Shown here piece after piece: positions 55,101 to 64,000 of a DNA stretch of 64,000 nt. The first letter of the stretch is position 1, and each line of letters opens with the position of its first letter. The position numbers and the translations under genes are program-made. This stretch comes from Phoronis australis. Taxonomy: Eukaryota > Phoronida > Phoronidae. The stretch covers positions 358,866 through 422,865 of the forward strand of contig NMRA01000232.1 of NCBI GenBank assembly GCA_002633005.1, given 5' to 3'. Below the pieces are notes generated by a model. The model was not told the DNA's origin, searched no databases, and saw only the letters and a list, made by a program, of their open reading frames with translations.

Positions 55101-58100
55101 CATGAAAAATTAAACTTAGGGTATTAGGTAATTTACAACTTAGTGATTGTCATTTGAGTGTGTGAACTTGACAAATCACCACTTTTCGAGGAATATTGCT
55201 GTGTTGAGGGCATAGCTAATGAAAGTCCACTTTGCCATTAAAAGAATAATATAAATGCATGCTTGCAAGGAAGAACTGTTTGAAGACTCACTCCAGCCCT
55301 GCGTTTCGAATTCAAGCGCCAATCATTTTTCCTCTTCTCAGCGAATTGATTCCAATAATGACGGTGTAAAAACCACCCAGCTGTTCCTTAAAGTATCCAG
55401 AACACTTTCATTTGCAAGAAGTGGATACAAAACTTATGTAACAGGTGATAGAAACCATTTCAGCTCATTTGATGAATAATGGTTTTAATTGCAAAAAGAT
55501 TACTCCACATGGAAGAACACAGGCGTGAGTTAACGGTTTACATTCAGTTTATCTACAAACATACAAAAACATTCCTAGAGTCAATTGAACAGTTTGTTAG
55601 CCGTTGACAAAATCGCATCGCTAACAATTCAGTTGTCTGTATGCATACTCAAACAAACATCAAACTACTAGTCTACAGTTGTAAGAATGAAATGCATTAC
55701 TATGTTCCATAGACCATCACTTACCTGTACAAAATTAAAGTACACACAAAGGATCATTCAAAAAGCGAAATATATCCTGAGAGTTCGTGTTGCACCCTTT
55801 GTGATGTGAAATTCTTATTCAATCGCTAGTTTGGATAAAAATTCCTTTTCGAACAAAAATTGGTTGAGTAATGAGAAGGTAGATCTCATCAAAGTTAAGT
55901 GCAAGTAAGTAACTCTGTAATGTTAGTTTTCTTCAATCTTGCTGTTTCTGTTTCCTGTTAAGTTAAGTTTTTGCAAATTTATCCTTTGCAGAATTTAAAG
56001 AGACACAAAGCCAGCTCAATAGAGAGAAGGTGAGTGAAGAGCCTTGGTGTTGTATTTATCTGTTTTGTATTGTGTGCATGTGATGCTGAGAGAGTGTCGC
56101 TTGCTGTGCTTATCAGGCAGCGTGAGCGTGGTAATCCACTCTCGTACACTTTGTTTTAATTTCTTCTGCTCAAGCTTTAATGCTTGCTCAGGTTTTAGTT
56201 TGGTGCTGTAGCGCTTTTTGTTTCCCCCACAGAAGGCATTCAAGGGAATACAGTTTTAGTAGGCGGGTTTTAGTAGGCGGCATTTCGTCTTGTCCGTCAT
56301 TGCGCGCAATTGCTGTTCTACATTTCAAAGGGGTTTTGGACAAGCTTTCAAAAAATATGCTTACAAATTGCCATATTGTCCACAATTTTCCTGGATTTTA
56401 GACCATTCATAATTCCCACGCATCAGTGTAGAGCAGTGCTCTTTTGTGAGTAATGCTTTAGGAGATTATGACGAAGGTTTCAAAATAATGGCATGGTTAC
56501 CAGGTGCCTAAGACATTTAGTTGGCATTATGCAATTCCTCTATATGTGAAATACAGCATCTTGATGATTTTCTTTCAATACATATTGAAAACGTACTGCT
56601 GAGTGCGTAACTCTTAAGTGATTTCAGCTTAAGTTAATCTGAATTATTCATAAGAAGATCCCTTGGGCAAATCGACAGCATTTCACATTTTATGATTTTA
56701 CACATGCATATGAAAGATGTTATTGTGCACACAACTCCTACATGACCTTCAGTGGGGGATACTGTCGTCAGCAACTGCATTCATTTGTTTAATTTTGCTT
56801 TTATTTTTGGTTTTACTCTGACTTGTTTTCTATTCTGTTCTGTTAATTTTCAGCAAGAACAAATGAAAAACTACAACGGTTTAAATCAACAGCACCAGAT
56901 GCTGAAAGTAAGTGGAGCACGCACAAGTTATATTAAATAAGACCTTCCAATGACCAAACACTGCACCTTGGCACTGCACCAACCAAAAGCAAATCGCCAT
57001 ACCTTTAGAATGGAAATTTTCATCTTGAAAATAATCATTTTCCATTGCCTATTCTGCTTGCTGCTTTATCTGAATATTGTTCCACTAAATATCCTTTATT
57101 TCTTATTTTTGCTTTGGCTAATCCAAGCAATATTAATTGGCATAGTGTATCAAAGAGGTTTCAGTTTTTATAACTCTCCAGTTACAGAACTACATTGCAA
57201 GCAAAGAACACTTGGTAATTTTCCACTTTTTTCGCTCAAAATAAATTAGATATGTTTTCCTCATAATCAAGGTGTGTCAATCGAACCGAATACACAGCCT
57301 TCATGGTTGACAGGTGTGCGAAGTAATCAAGCATCACCTATTGACAACGTGTGAATTAAAGGAAGTACAGCCAACTGGTTGCCGACATCAAGGGGGAAAT
57401 AAAAAATTGGTCAGACTTCTAAACCACATAACCGGATTCAAAACCAGTCGGCAAATTAAACCAAATGGCTGGTGATCAAATGTGTTGTCCGGACTTCAAA
57501 ATGCGATGGCTTCACCGAAAAACTATTTGGCTGGACCCAAAACACAATGGCCGGTGCTACAACCAATTGGCTTATGATCAAACACGACAGCCAGGATCCC
57601 TCAGGGACTTGCTTTGAAAATCTCGAAGGATTTAAGTGACTTCTAGCGTTTATTTTTCGTACCCATTTGACGTTTGTTCTGCTCAAAATCGGCGATTTGT
57701 TCAGCCATTGTGTTTGAGCACTGGCTAATCCATTTGAGGTCTAGCCACCCAGTTTTTTGGGTACGGCCATCTAGTTTTGAGCTACCCGCTGTCCTGTTTT
57801 GAGGTCCGATTACAAGATAGAACACCAGCCATCCAGGTTTACTGTCTAGCCAGCTTGTTTTTAATCCGAGCAAGTGGTTTTTAAATCCAGCCAATTGTTG
57901 ATTCATCCTGGAACACGATCCAATTAACAGTTAAATTTTTGTTGTTCCAATATACCGGTACGTGTAATTAACCCCATCATTGATGAAGTGTTGAATTTCT
58001 TTTGAGCACAAGACTACACAGTCATCCAAGTCCTCCCATGTTCACAACAGCATCAGATAACGTATTGAATGGGTTTTTAAAAGTGGTCAACATGCAATAT

Positions 58101-61100
58101 TCAGACCTTTTTTATTCATTTAAAGAGGTGTGTATTACATAATGGCTGGGCTTTGTGCCGATATTTTCCAAAGTGCAAAGCTGTCTATGTGGAAGGTAGC
58201 CTCATGTAAAATAAGTGAGGGACAAATTTTTGTTTTTACAAATTTGGGCGTGTGAATTGAGGTAGATGCGCTAAATATATAAAGCACCACACTGAGAGAA
58301 CAGTCAATGAAGACAGTGGCTCATTTATGCTTGGGTTGGGGTATGGTTGAAACTGCAGTTTGGGATGATGAAAAATAAATAATTTCGCTCAAGGTCCGAC
58401 CTTATACCTAATGTTACAGATAGGCAATATTGACCATACAAATTCAAGAATTATCATGGAAACGATCATTCTTCTCAGACTTGCACACTATGGGGACTCG
58501 TGAAAAGGTTGTATCGCTGGCTGTTTTTGACAATTTTATGAACTGCCAAGTACAAATTTTCAGAATTACTTAAATTCAAATATTTTGTCTAGAATACCTA
58601 GTTTCCCAAATTTTAGAGACTATGTCAAACTGGACAATTTTTGGAAATGTCTTTTGATGTGATGTAGCTAAAGACTACACTATTTATTTAATGCAAATCA
58701 GCATTTGTGTCTATCTAAAGTCACTTTCCAAATTATACGAAGTTTCAGTAAGTGGGAAAGGTTAACTGGTAGTTAATCTACAAGACAGTGAAACTTTGCT
58801 TAAGATAGTAGGTACTAACCAAAACGTTGGTGTAGTGGAAACAGTCAAAGCGAGGCTTTGTTGAAGTTATCGGTAGAGGTTGCGACAACGATATATGATT
58901 ACGCAAGTCTCGCAAAATGTGCTCTTTATGATTGTAGTGTAGCCGACATGCTCTCACTAGACTGATGTAAATAAATAAAATAAAGCATATCTGATGCAAA
59001 ATGACACTGATTGTTTTCGAAATACACTCGTAAATGGCAGGAGAGCATCTTTCAGTTAGCCTCGAACTCACTACTCAATATTTGTTTGAGAGTACGAAAT
59101 GAACTGCGTCATCTGGTGTCATCATGATAACTTTGATATGGCTGTCTTGTTGGAAAAGTTAACAAAGTTTTGCCAAAGCTTCGCTGAACTGAATTACCAC
59201 TAATGGGAAAGCGACCTAAAACTTTTTGTTGCTTAAAATGTAATTTTGTATCACATAAATGATTCATGGCTATCAGCACCGCACTGATAATAAAATTTTG
59301 ATGAAAAATGAATTTACATGCACTTGAGGCCCATTTCACTGGAAGTGAAACTGCATTGAAATGAATACAAAAATTTGAGAGAAAAGTAACACAGAAGCTA
59401 TTGTTATGTGCAGGGCTGAGACTGATTTGAAACGATACTTGGTACACACATTACAAACACTGTGGGCCCTCTGGAGAAAAAGTTCAATTGATGCCTAAAA
59501 TAATCAGAAAAAATGACCCGGTATTCCCTTCATGTTTGTATCGATTTTTGTCATGTATGGTACCATGAATTTTGCCCATTTCGTCCTTAGTGAAATAAGC
59601 CAGTCCCTCACACCGCATATTCATTTTGTAAGCAATTAATGATACCAGACACATTTAACTCAGTACTATAATTATAGTTTTGCGACCAGCTGGACATCTA
59701 AGTTTAGTAATGTTAAATTTTCACATTTTTTTAATTTTCATTTGTCTCTGATCCTCTTTATTGCAAGTTGTGTTGATGTTCTTATTTAAAAGTGAAAGTT
59801 ATGTTTTGAATATGTCATCTGCGGGCTACCACTAATTTGGACGTCAATCATCAAATACTTACTAGTTCATCTAGTAAGTGGGAATTCCTGCTTCAAGGTG
59901 ACATGCATGGGTAAAGCATGTCTAAAGAGACTGGTTTAACTACAAGGTTAACTGTTTACATTATGATAACAACTGTGTATATTGTGCATCGAGATTTATA
60001 CAACTGACCTAAGTATCATACCTATGCAACATGGAAAAAGTATTGATGTTTGACAAGACAAGTTTCAAAATGTCTCATCATGTATTGATCAGATGGACGT
60101 AAGTGGAAGCAATACTAACAATTGATTTGAGGATAATTCTCTCATTGTAGATGTTGTTTATCACATTGTGTAATGTGTCCTTTGTTTAATGATTATGGTC
60201 GCCTGTTGTCTCTCAGAACCAACACAATGATCTACAAGAAGAGGTCACTGCATTGCGGAGACAACTGGCCTCGTGTAAATCTGACGCAGAGAAGCAACAA
60301 CAGAGTGATAACTCCGAGTATCTACAGCTGAAACAAGAGAAAGACAATGAAATAGCAAGGCTTAAAGGTGCATTGTGTTGACAGTCAAAGTCATGGTTGG
60401 GTCAGGTGCATTGTGTTGACAGTCAAAGTTATGGTTGGGTCAGGTGCATTGTGTTGACAGTCAAAGTCATGGTTGGGCTGCTCGTTTTCAGACAAGTTAA
60501 AACATCAGCGATATTTTGAGACCACGTGTCTCGTCACCGGGCAATGAGTGAAATGAACATAATTATACAAAGCGAAATAAACAGTGATTAAACGGTGAAA
60601 ACAGGTGGAGGAGCACATATTAAGTAGAGAGATGTATCAAACTAGCGGTTTTGGCTAGTTACCTCAAGGGGGCGCACCAGATATCATCTGATTGGCAAGC
60701 ATTCAACGTTGAAATCCACTGCATAAAATGAGTTCTATTTAACAAGTGTTATACTACCGTAATTCTTCTGTTGATAACCACCAACATTAAATCCATCATA
60801 TCTAGGACTGACTCTCATGTAGACACTGAATCTAGTGCTAGCACCATTAAGAATGTGTATTATAAAATAACTGCATGTCTAATAATATCTGAGTGATGAA
60901 TATATGCTTAAGAACATCGTAAGAGATAACATTAAGGTGCTCAAACCTGGTGATAGATAGGTGTAATAATTACTTATTATCAGAATATACAGTCATGTTA
61001 CTTTGGCATGAAACAACCCCAGTTGTGAAAGATTATAACCAGTGGCCAAATGTAATGCTGTTTATCAATTCACATGTTGTATGGACGAATGTCTTTGTCC

Positions 61101-62754
61101 TCATTCCCGAGAACAGTTAAATTGGACACACGGTGTGTTCCCTCTCCCGACGGTTGTCCATGCACTTTCAGGGCAGTCCATTCAAAATCATTTTGTACAC
61201 CAACGTGGCTGAAAAATAAGTAGGCAAGAAATAGTAGACAATACCATCATTTGCTATGTTGAAAATGACACATTTCGGTTAAAGATTTTGGAATCCCCAT
61301 TGATGAGTCATGAAAAACCAAGTATGCTGAATGAGCAGCTCACAGGTGTGTACCGCATGCTGGCTCCGTTCTGTTAGGCTTGGGGGCTTCCTACCGTGTG
61401 ATACAACCACACGCTCTGCTTGTATGCCCCTCTTCCCGCTGTCCCTGTTTATTTCACTGTTTATTTCGCTATGTATATATTCATTCCATTCATTGCCTGA
61501 TGATGAGACGTGTGGTCTCTAAATATAGCTAGTGCTTTAACTTGCTTGTCTTTTTGTGTCTGTCAGTGTTTTGTTACATAGCTGCATGCCTGAAAATAGG
61601 ACATTGTTTAGAGAATACGAGAGAGTATATTGTATTAATCTGTCACGCAAACAGTACTGTCGTGTTTTCAGCCAAGTTTGTCTTAATGAAGGGCTGCTAC
61701 TAAACTACACTGATTGGTGATGAGATACATTTCATGTAATGGTGAAACCTCACCAATTTCGGAGAATTGTCTAATTTGTCATTTTTTCATTTTTCAAATG
61801 TTAGGTCTTCAAACAGTGTATTGTGAACCCCCACAAATTTTCATATACATTGCCTGTTGGTACCTATGGTACAAAATTTCAACAAGACTAATTTTTCATT
61901 GAAAAAAATAGAAATCAAAATTTCACTTGTCCGCCATATTGTGTAACTCAGATTTCAATAAGTGAGGTACGTTTCACTTCAATTTCATTCCATAATTTTA
62001 TTAGGCACTTGGAAATTGTTTGTCATTTCTCACAGATCTCTGCAGTGCTTATTAACTCAAGCCAAATCTCAAACTGGAATAAATCAACTTAGCCATGTGG
62101 CAAAACTTTCAGTTGTGGCAATCTGTTCAGTTCATTGTTTTATTGTGTATTGACAGGAACATTAACTTGCTGTTAACATAGCAAAGGGTTCCAACCCAAA
62201 ATGTGAACCTTAAGTTTTCGGAGGTAGTGCATGGGGTTTGAATTTCAGTTATAAGGAGGGCACTCGACTGGGTTAATGACCACCTCTGCAATTTCAAAAT
62301 TTTAATCCATTCCCAATTTATACGATAAAGACTTCCTTGGAAGTGCCTGTATCTGAAGTTGGTAAACACCAGTTTCAGTGCCACCTGGCCTTACTTGTGT
62401 CAGTCACCAGGTGGTGACCCATATGGGTATGATACTTGTTTTATCACGTGGCATGTATGACTGTCATTTTACTTCTTTGAAAGCCACGATTTTTTGGTGC
62501 AGGTGTTGCTATGGAACTCCTTGTTTTGTTTATTTTTAACATGCTGGTGCTCCATACACATGATGAAAGAATGACCAGAATGGAAATGATTGCTTCGTCG
62601 ACTCTAACTTGCTTTATTCCAGGTTTTGCGATTTTGTTTTCACCTAAGTAGGTGCTTTAAAACTTTTTATGTTATTGTCATTGTAATAAAACAATGCCCG
62701 GTTTATCTTTCAGATTCTGTAGCTGACTGTCAAAGAGCCAAACAGGATGCAGAG
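46024..62754 (+). CDS. GOLIM4: GOLIM4 (GPP130)-like Golgi integral membrane protein, 5' part (six exons)
   Basis: Type II Golgi membrane protein with a luminal coiled coil. In vertebrates GPP130 cycles between Golgi and endosomes. Coding exons: 46024-46195, 52431-52505, 55992-56029, 56854-56907, 60217-60367, 62714-62754. All have AG/GT borders and join in phase to give residues 1-177; the gene continues beyond the window (vertebrate members are about 700 aa). A short basic N-terminus is followed by a signal anchor at about residues 11-28 (IGIAAGIFALFIYGLYVT), then Gln/Glu/Lys-rich coiled coil. The best family matches are LSAQLQ with EH(K)xRLExSL, the block LNQQHQMLK, and YLQLKQEKDNEIARLK. The ATG at 46024 is chosen because the upstream in-frame ATG at 45928 hits a stop after eight codons. 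GOLM1 and CASC4 relatives are less likely because the LNxQHQMLK block is GOLIM4-like. Homology is strong; function is inferred. Confidence 0.87.
46931..47130. repeat. 200-bp contig-end duplicate, left of gap
   Basis: From gtgtaattaggtaataagat to tttttgtcggattgt, ending exactly where the Ns begin. It recurs at 47954-48153 with two substitutions seen. Confidence 0.92.
47131..47953. other. Assembly gap (823 N)
   Basis: A run of N in GOLIM4-like intron 1. The 200 bases on either side are nearly identical, so the real gap may be zero or negative. No coding content can be read. Confidence 0.99.
47954..48153. repeat. 200-bp contig-end duplicate, right of gap
   Basis: Copy of 46931-47130 beginning at the first base after the Ns. 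Differences seen: c/t near 48030 and g/a near 48110. Confidence 0.92.
50414..50548. repeat. 15-bp minisatellite, nine units
   Basis: gagggtggtggtaag repeated nine times (135 bases) with gagg/cagg variation at the unit start. Located in GOLIM4-like intron 1. Because 15 is a multiple of 3 it leaves several frames open, but no exon signal surrounds it. Confidence 0.92.
52431..52505 (+). CDS. GOLIM4: GOLIM4-like exon 2
   Basis: After acceptor ttctactttcag encodes VSIEHKNRLEQSLNSEKTQR and KRAED, phase 1 to phase 1. It corresponds to the vertebrate EHRSRLEKSLQKE region. Donor gtgagt. The preceding intron is about 6.2 kb and contains the assembly gap. Confidence 0.85.
53584..53640. repeat. 57-base near-perfect palindrome (hairpin)
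   Basis: Two 28-base arms, TAGTGTTTTGCCTTGAACCA... and its inverse ...GGCAAAACACTA, around a single A. Two mismatches in 28. In GOLIM4-like intron 2. The loop is too small for a normal miRNA precursor. Confidence 0.85.
54545..54870. repeat. Possible decayed TIR element, copy in GOLIM4-like intron 2
   Basis: Starts gagtgttcacacacacacac and ends agtctgtgtggacggcacgt; inside it has accctagaacaagttgccct and its inverse. The inverse of its right part resembles 28979-29045 (cacagacttaccc.agaaca, then tagtgcaa.tt.ccccac). Confidence 0.4.
55992..56029 (+). CDS. GOLIM4: GOLIM4-like exon 3 (38-nt mini-exon)
   Basis: Encodes EFKETQSQLNREK between cctttgcag and gtgagt. Accepted because it joins exon 2 (phase 1) to exon 4 (phase 0) and continues the coiled coil. 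Confidence 0.75.
56854..56907 (+). CDS. GOLIM4: GOLIM4-like exon 4
   Basis: Encodes QEQMKNYNGLNQQHQMLK, 18 codons, phase 0 at both ends, between taattttcag and gtaagt. The LNxQHQMLK block is the most specific match to vertebrate GOLIM4. Confidence 0.87.
57367..57601 (+). repeat. Degenerate about 24-bp array, forward
   Basis: Repeats of an (A)ATGGCTGGAC..AAAAC-like unit about every 23-24 bases, e.g. aaatggctggtgatcaaatg, atttggctggacccaaaaca, caatggccggtgctacaacc. In GOLIM4-like intron 4. Confidence 0.65.
57702..57905 (-). repeat. Degenerate about 24-bp array, reverse
   Basis: The same unit as 57367-57601 on the opposite strand; read on the minus strand it gives ttggctggatttaaaaacca, actgggtggctagacctcaa. 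The two arrays are inverted around a spacer of about 100 bases. Confidence 0.65.
60217..60367 (+). CDS. GOLIM4: GOLIM4-like exon 5
   Basis: Encodes NQHNDLQEEVTALRRQLASC through SEYLQLKQEKDNEIARLK. Matches the YLQLQQEKEQELSKLK region of vertebrate GOLIM4. The donor is the weak gtgcat, and a 38-bp tandem repeat begins exactly at this donor. Confidence 0.87.
60368..60478. repeat. 38-bp tandem repeat starting at a splice donor
   Basis: gtgcattgtgttgacagtca... recurs three times with a 38-base period (60368, 60406, 60444), differing at one or two bases. The first base is the donor G of GOLIM4-like exon 5; units 2 and 3 are preceded by tcag, so each recreates an AG|gtgcat donor-like junction. Confidence 0.9.
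62714..62754 (+). CDS. GOLIM4: GOLIM4-like exon 6 (last coding exon seen)
   Basis: Encodes DSVADCQRAKQDAE after acceptor gtttatctttcag, with donor gtatgt, phase 0. It continues the coiled coil after IARLK. I found no convincing exon between here and 64000, so the rest of the gene lies outside the window. Confidence 0.75.
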
Positions 62755-64000
62755 GTATGTGGTGTAACTGTTGTTTTATGCTCTGACTTGAAACTGACAT
62801 GCTCACAGAGAGCACTCAGTTGTGAGAATTAACATTGAACCACCAGTTTAATCAGGTGCTCTTAAGATGACCCACCACTTTTTGTTGTTTAGTATCACCT
62901 TGTTTAACACCTTGTCACATGTGCTGTGCTTCAGTTGTTATTCTGGACTCTAAACCTCGTTTAGTTGATTTCGTGCAAAACTTCATTGTTCAGTCAGTCT
63001 CTCTTTATCGCACAATTAGTATTTTCCCTAGAGAGAGATGGGGAGGGGGGAATTAGACATTAAATAATTTTTATTTTATTTGTTACAGTTTGACATGCGG
63101 TTTGAGTTGGCTATTCACCATAACCACTGATTCCTTCTCAAAAACCTTGAATCATTCTGGCTCACATGCAAACTTTGTAAAGAATTTCCAAATTAACTCC
63201 GATTATTCACTCGTTGGCGATTCATATGGCATTATATCAAAGGTATTGAAAAGGCTATAAGCTTTCCTGGAAAAAGCTTACTTTTGGCCCAGACTACTTG
63301 TTGCTGCAACACTGATATTAATGTTTTCCTTACGCAGGTAATTTCCATTTGTTGGTTTAGGAAGCATTCACAGTTGAGTAGTACTTGAGTGCATGGTGAG
63401 AGCCTAAAATGACCCACCATCGTGACAAGCCAATTTACTGAGTCTCTTCTCAAGCAGTAGTCAGCTGCCATTTTCCCTAAGACCAGAAAGTTGACAGTCA
63501 TATAACCTGAGTAAGGAACACATTGAGACCAGTGGGTTGTGGTTTGAGTGACTAGCACAAGTCTGGTGTGTAGCAAAGCAAAATACATGTTGTTACAAGT
63601 GTAGCAGGATAATACGAGGTTTAGTGTCTTTCTGAGAATCACTGTTGCCTAGATTAAATCTGTGTTAGATTGCACGCTGTAATGAGCTGTGCTCTGCTGT
63701 TTTAGACAAGGAATAGTCTCACAACACTATATCACTGGCTCAAAAGTTGTGATTTGGAATTAGGGCAGGACTGGCTGCTATAGACCATCTCAGCTTTTCA
63801 CATTTGCAATGCACTTTGTGAGTAAATGCTTTAAACTTGAATTTTGTCCTGTGATATCATTCCCAGACAGCCAACTGAAGGAGATGGAAGTTGTGAGCTT
63901 GGTTCCTTGCAGGCCTGTTTTCTGCCATTGGTTTCCAGATGGCTGTGTACAGTCATTTTTTTTAAGTTTGCACAATATTTATTTTGCATTACTGCAGTGC
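62755..64000. other. GOLIM4-like intron, right edge of window
   Basis: No further coiled-coil exon recognised. An acceptor-like tatttgttacag at 63078-63089 is followed by a short frame that stops after 13 codons and does not look like the family. Confidence 0.5.

Noticed and set aside
57643-57906. 87-codon minus frame with repeated L-G-L-K / W-L-D-S-K pattern
   Set aside because: Translation of the 24-bp degenerate array (a multiple of three), in an intron; not a protein family.
63090-63128. Seventh GOLIM4-like exon after tatttgttacag
   Set aside because: The phase-0 frame is FDMRFELAIHHNH then stop, unlike the family coiled coil.
1-64000. CRISPR arrays, bacterial operons, ribosome binding sites, rRNA
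   Set aside because: Nothing resembling these; introns, splice sites and repeats show an animal nuclear genome.

Overview
This is a window of an animal nuclear genome. It is AT-rich, has long introns with standard GT/AG borders, many decayed transposon-like repeats, three isolated N bases and one 823-base N gap. Conserved exons can be read for three loci. The gene content (a metazoan-type allantoinase, a GOLIM4/GPP130-like Golgi protein and a vesicular amine transporter relative) and the repeat style suggest a marine invertebrate, most plausibly a deuterostome such as a hemichordate, echinoderm or lancelet. That assignment is inference.

Layout. 1-10277: no convincing gene; dispersed and tandem repeats, one short TIR element and an unassigned open frame near 4.4-4.9 kb. 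10278-24182 (minus strand): an SLC18-like (VMAT/VAChT-related) 12-TM transporter locus. Its exons align in order with the family, but it has an in-frame stop in the TM4-region exon, two reading-phase breaks, no recognisable TM8-TM10 exons and a partly duplicated first exon. I call it a probable pseudogene, with unusual splicing or assembly error as alternatives. A 1.65 kb TTAA-flanked TIR element carrying a broken THAP motif sits in one intron. 24183-33075: repeats, including a second copy of that element with a false duplication at a single N. 33076-45656 (minus strand): a complete allantoinase gene; 11 exons join in phase to 456 codons with all expected metal ligands. 45657-46023: a 367 bp head-to-head intergenic region with a consensus ETS site. 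46024 to beyond the right edge (plus strand): the first six coding exons of a GOLIM4-like type II Golgi membrane coiled-coil protein.

Allantoinase opens the hydantoin ring of allantoin in urate breakdown. The Golgi protein has no metabolic link to it; the two share only a promoter region. At least three duplications touch N positions (20980, 31055, 47131-47953) and look like unmerged haplotype or contig-end overlaps, so copy numbers there should not be taken at face value.
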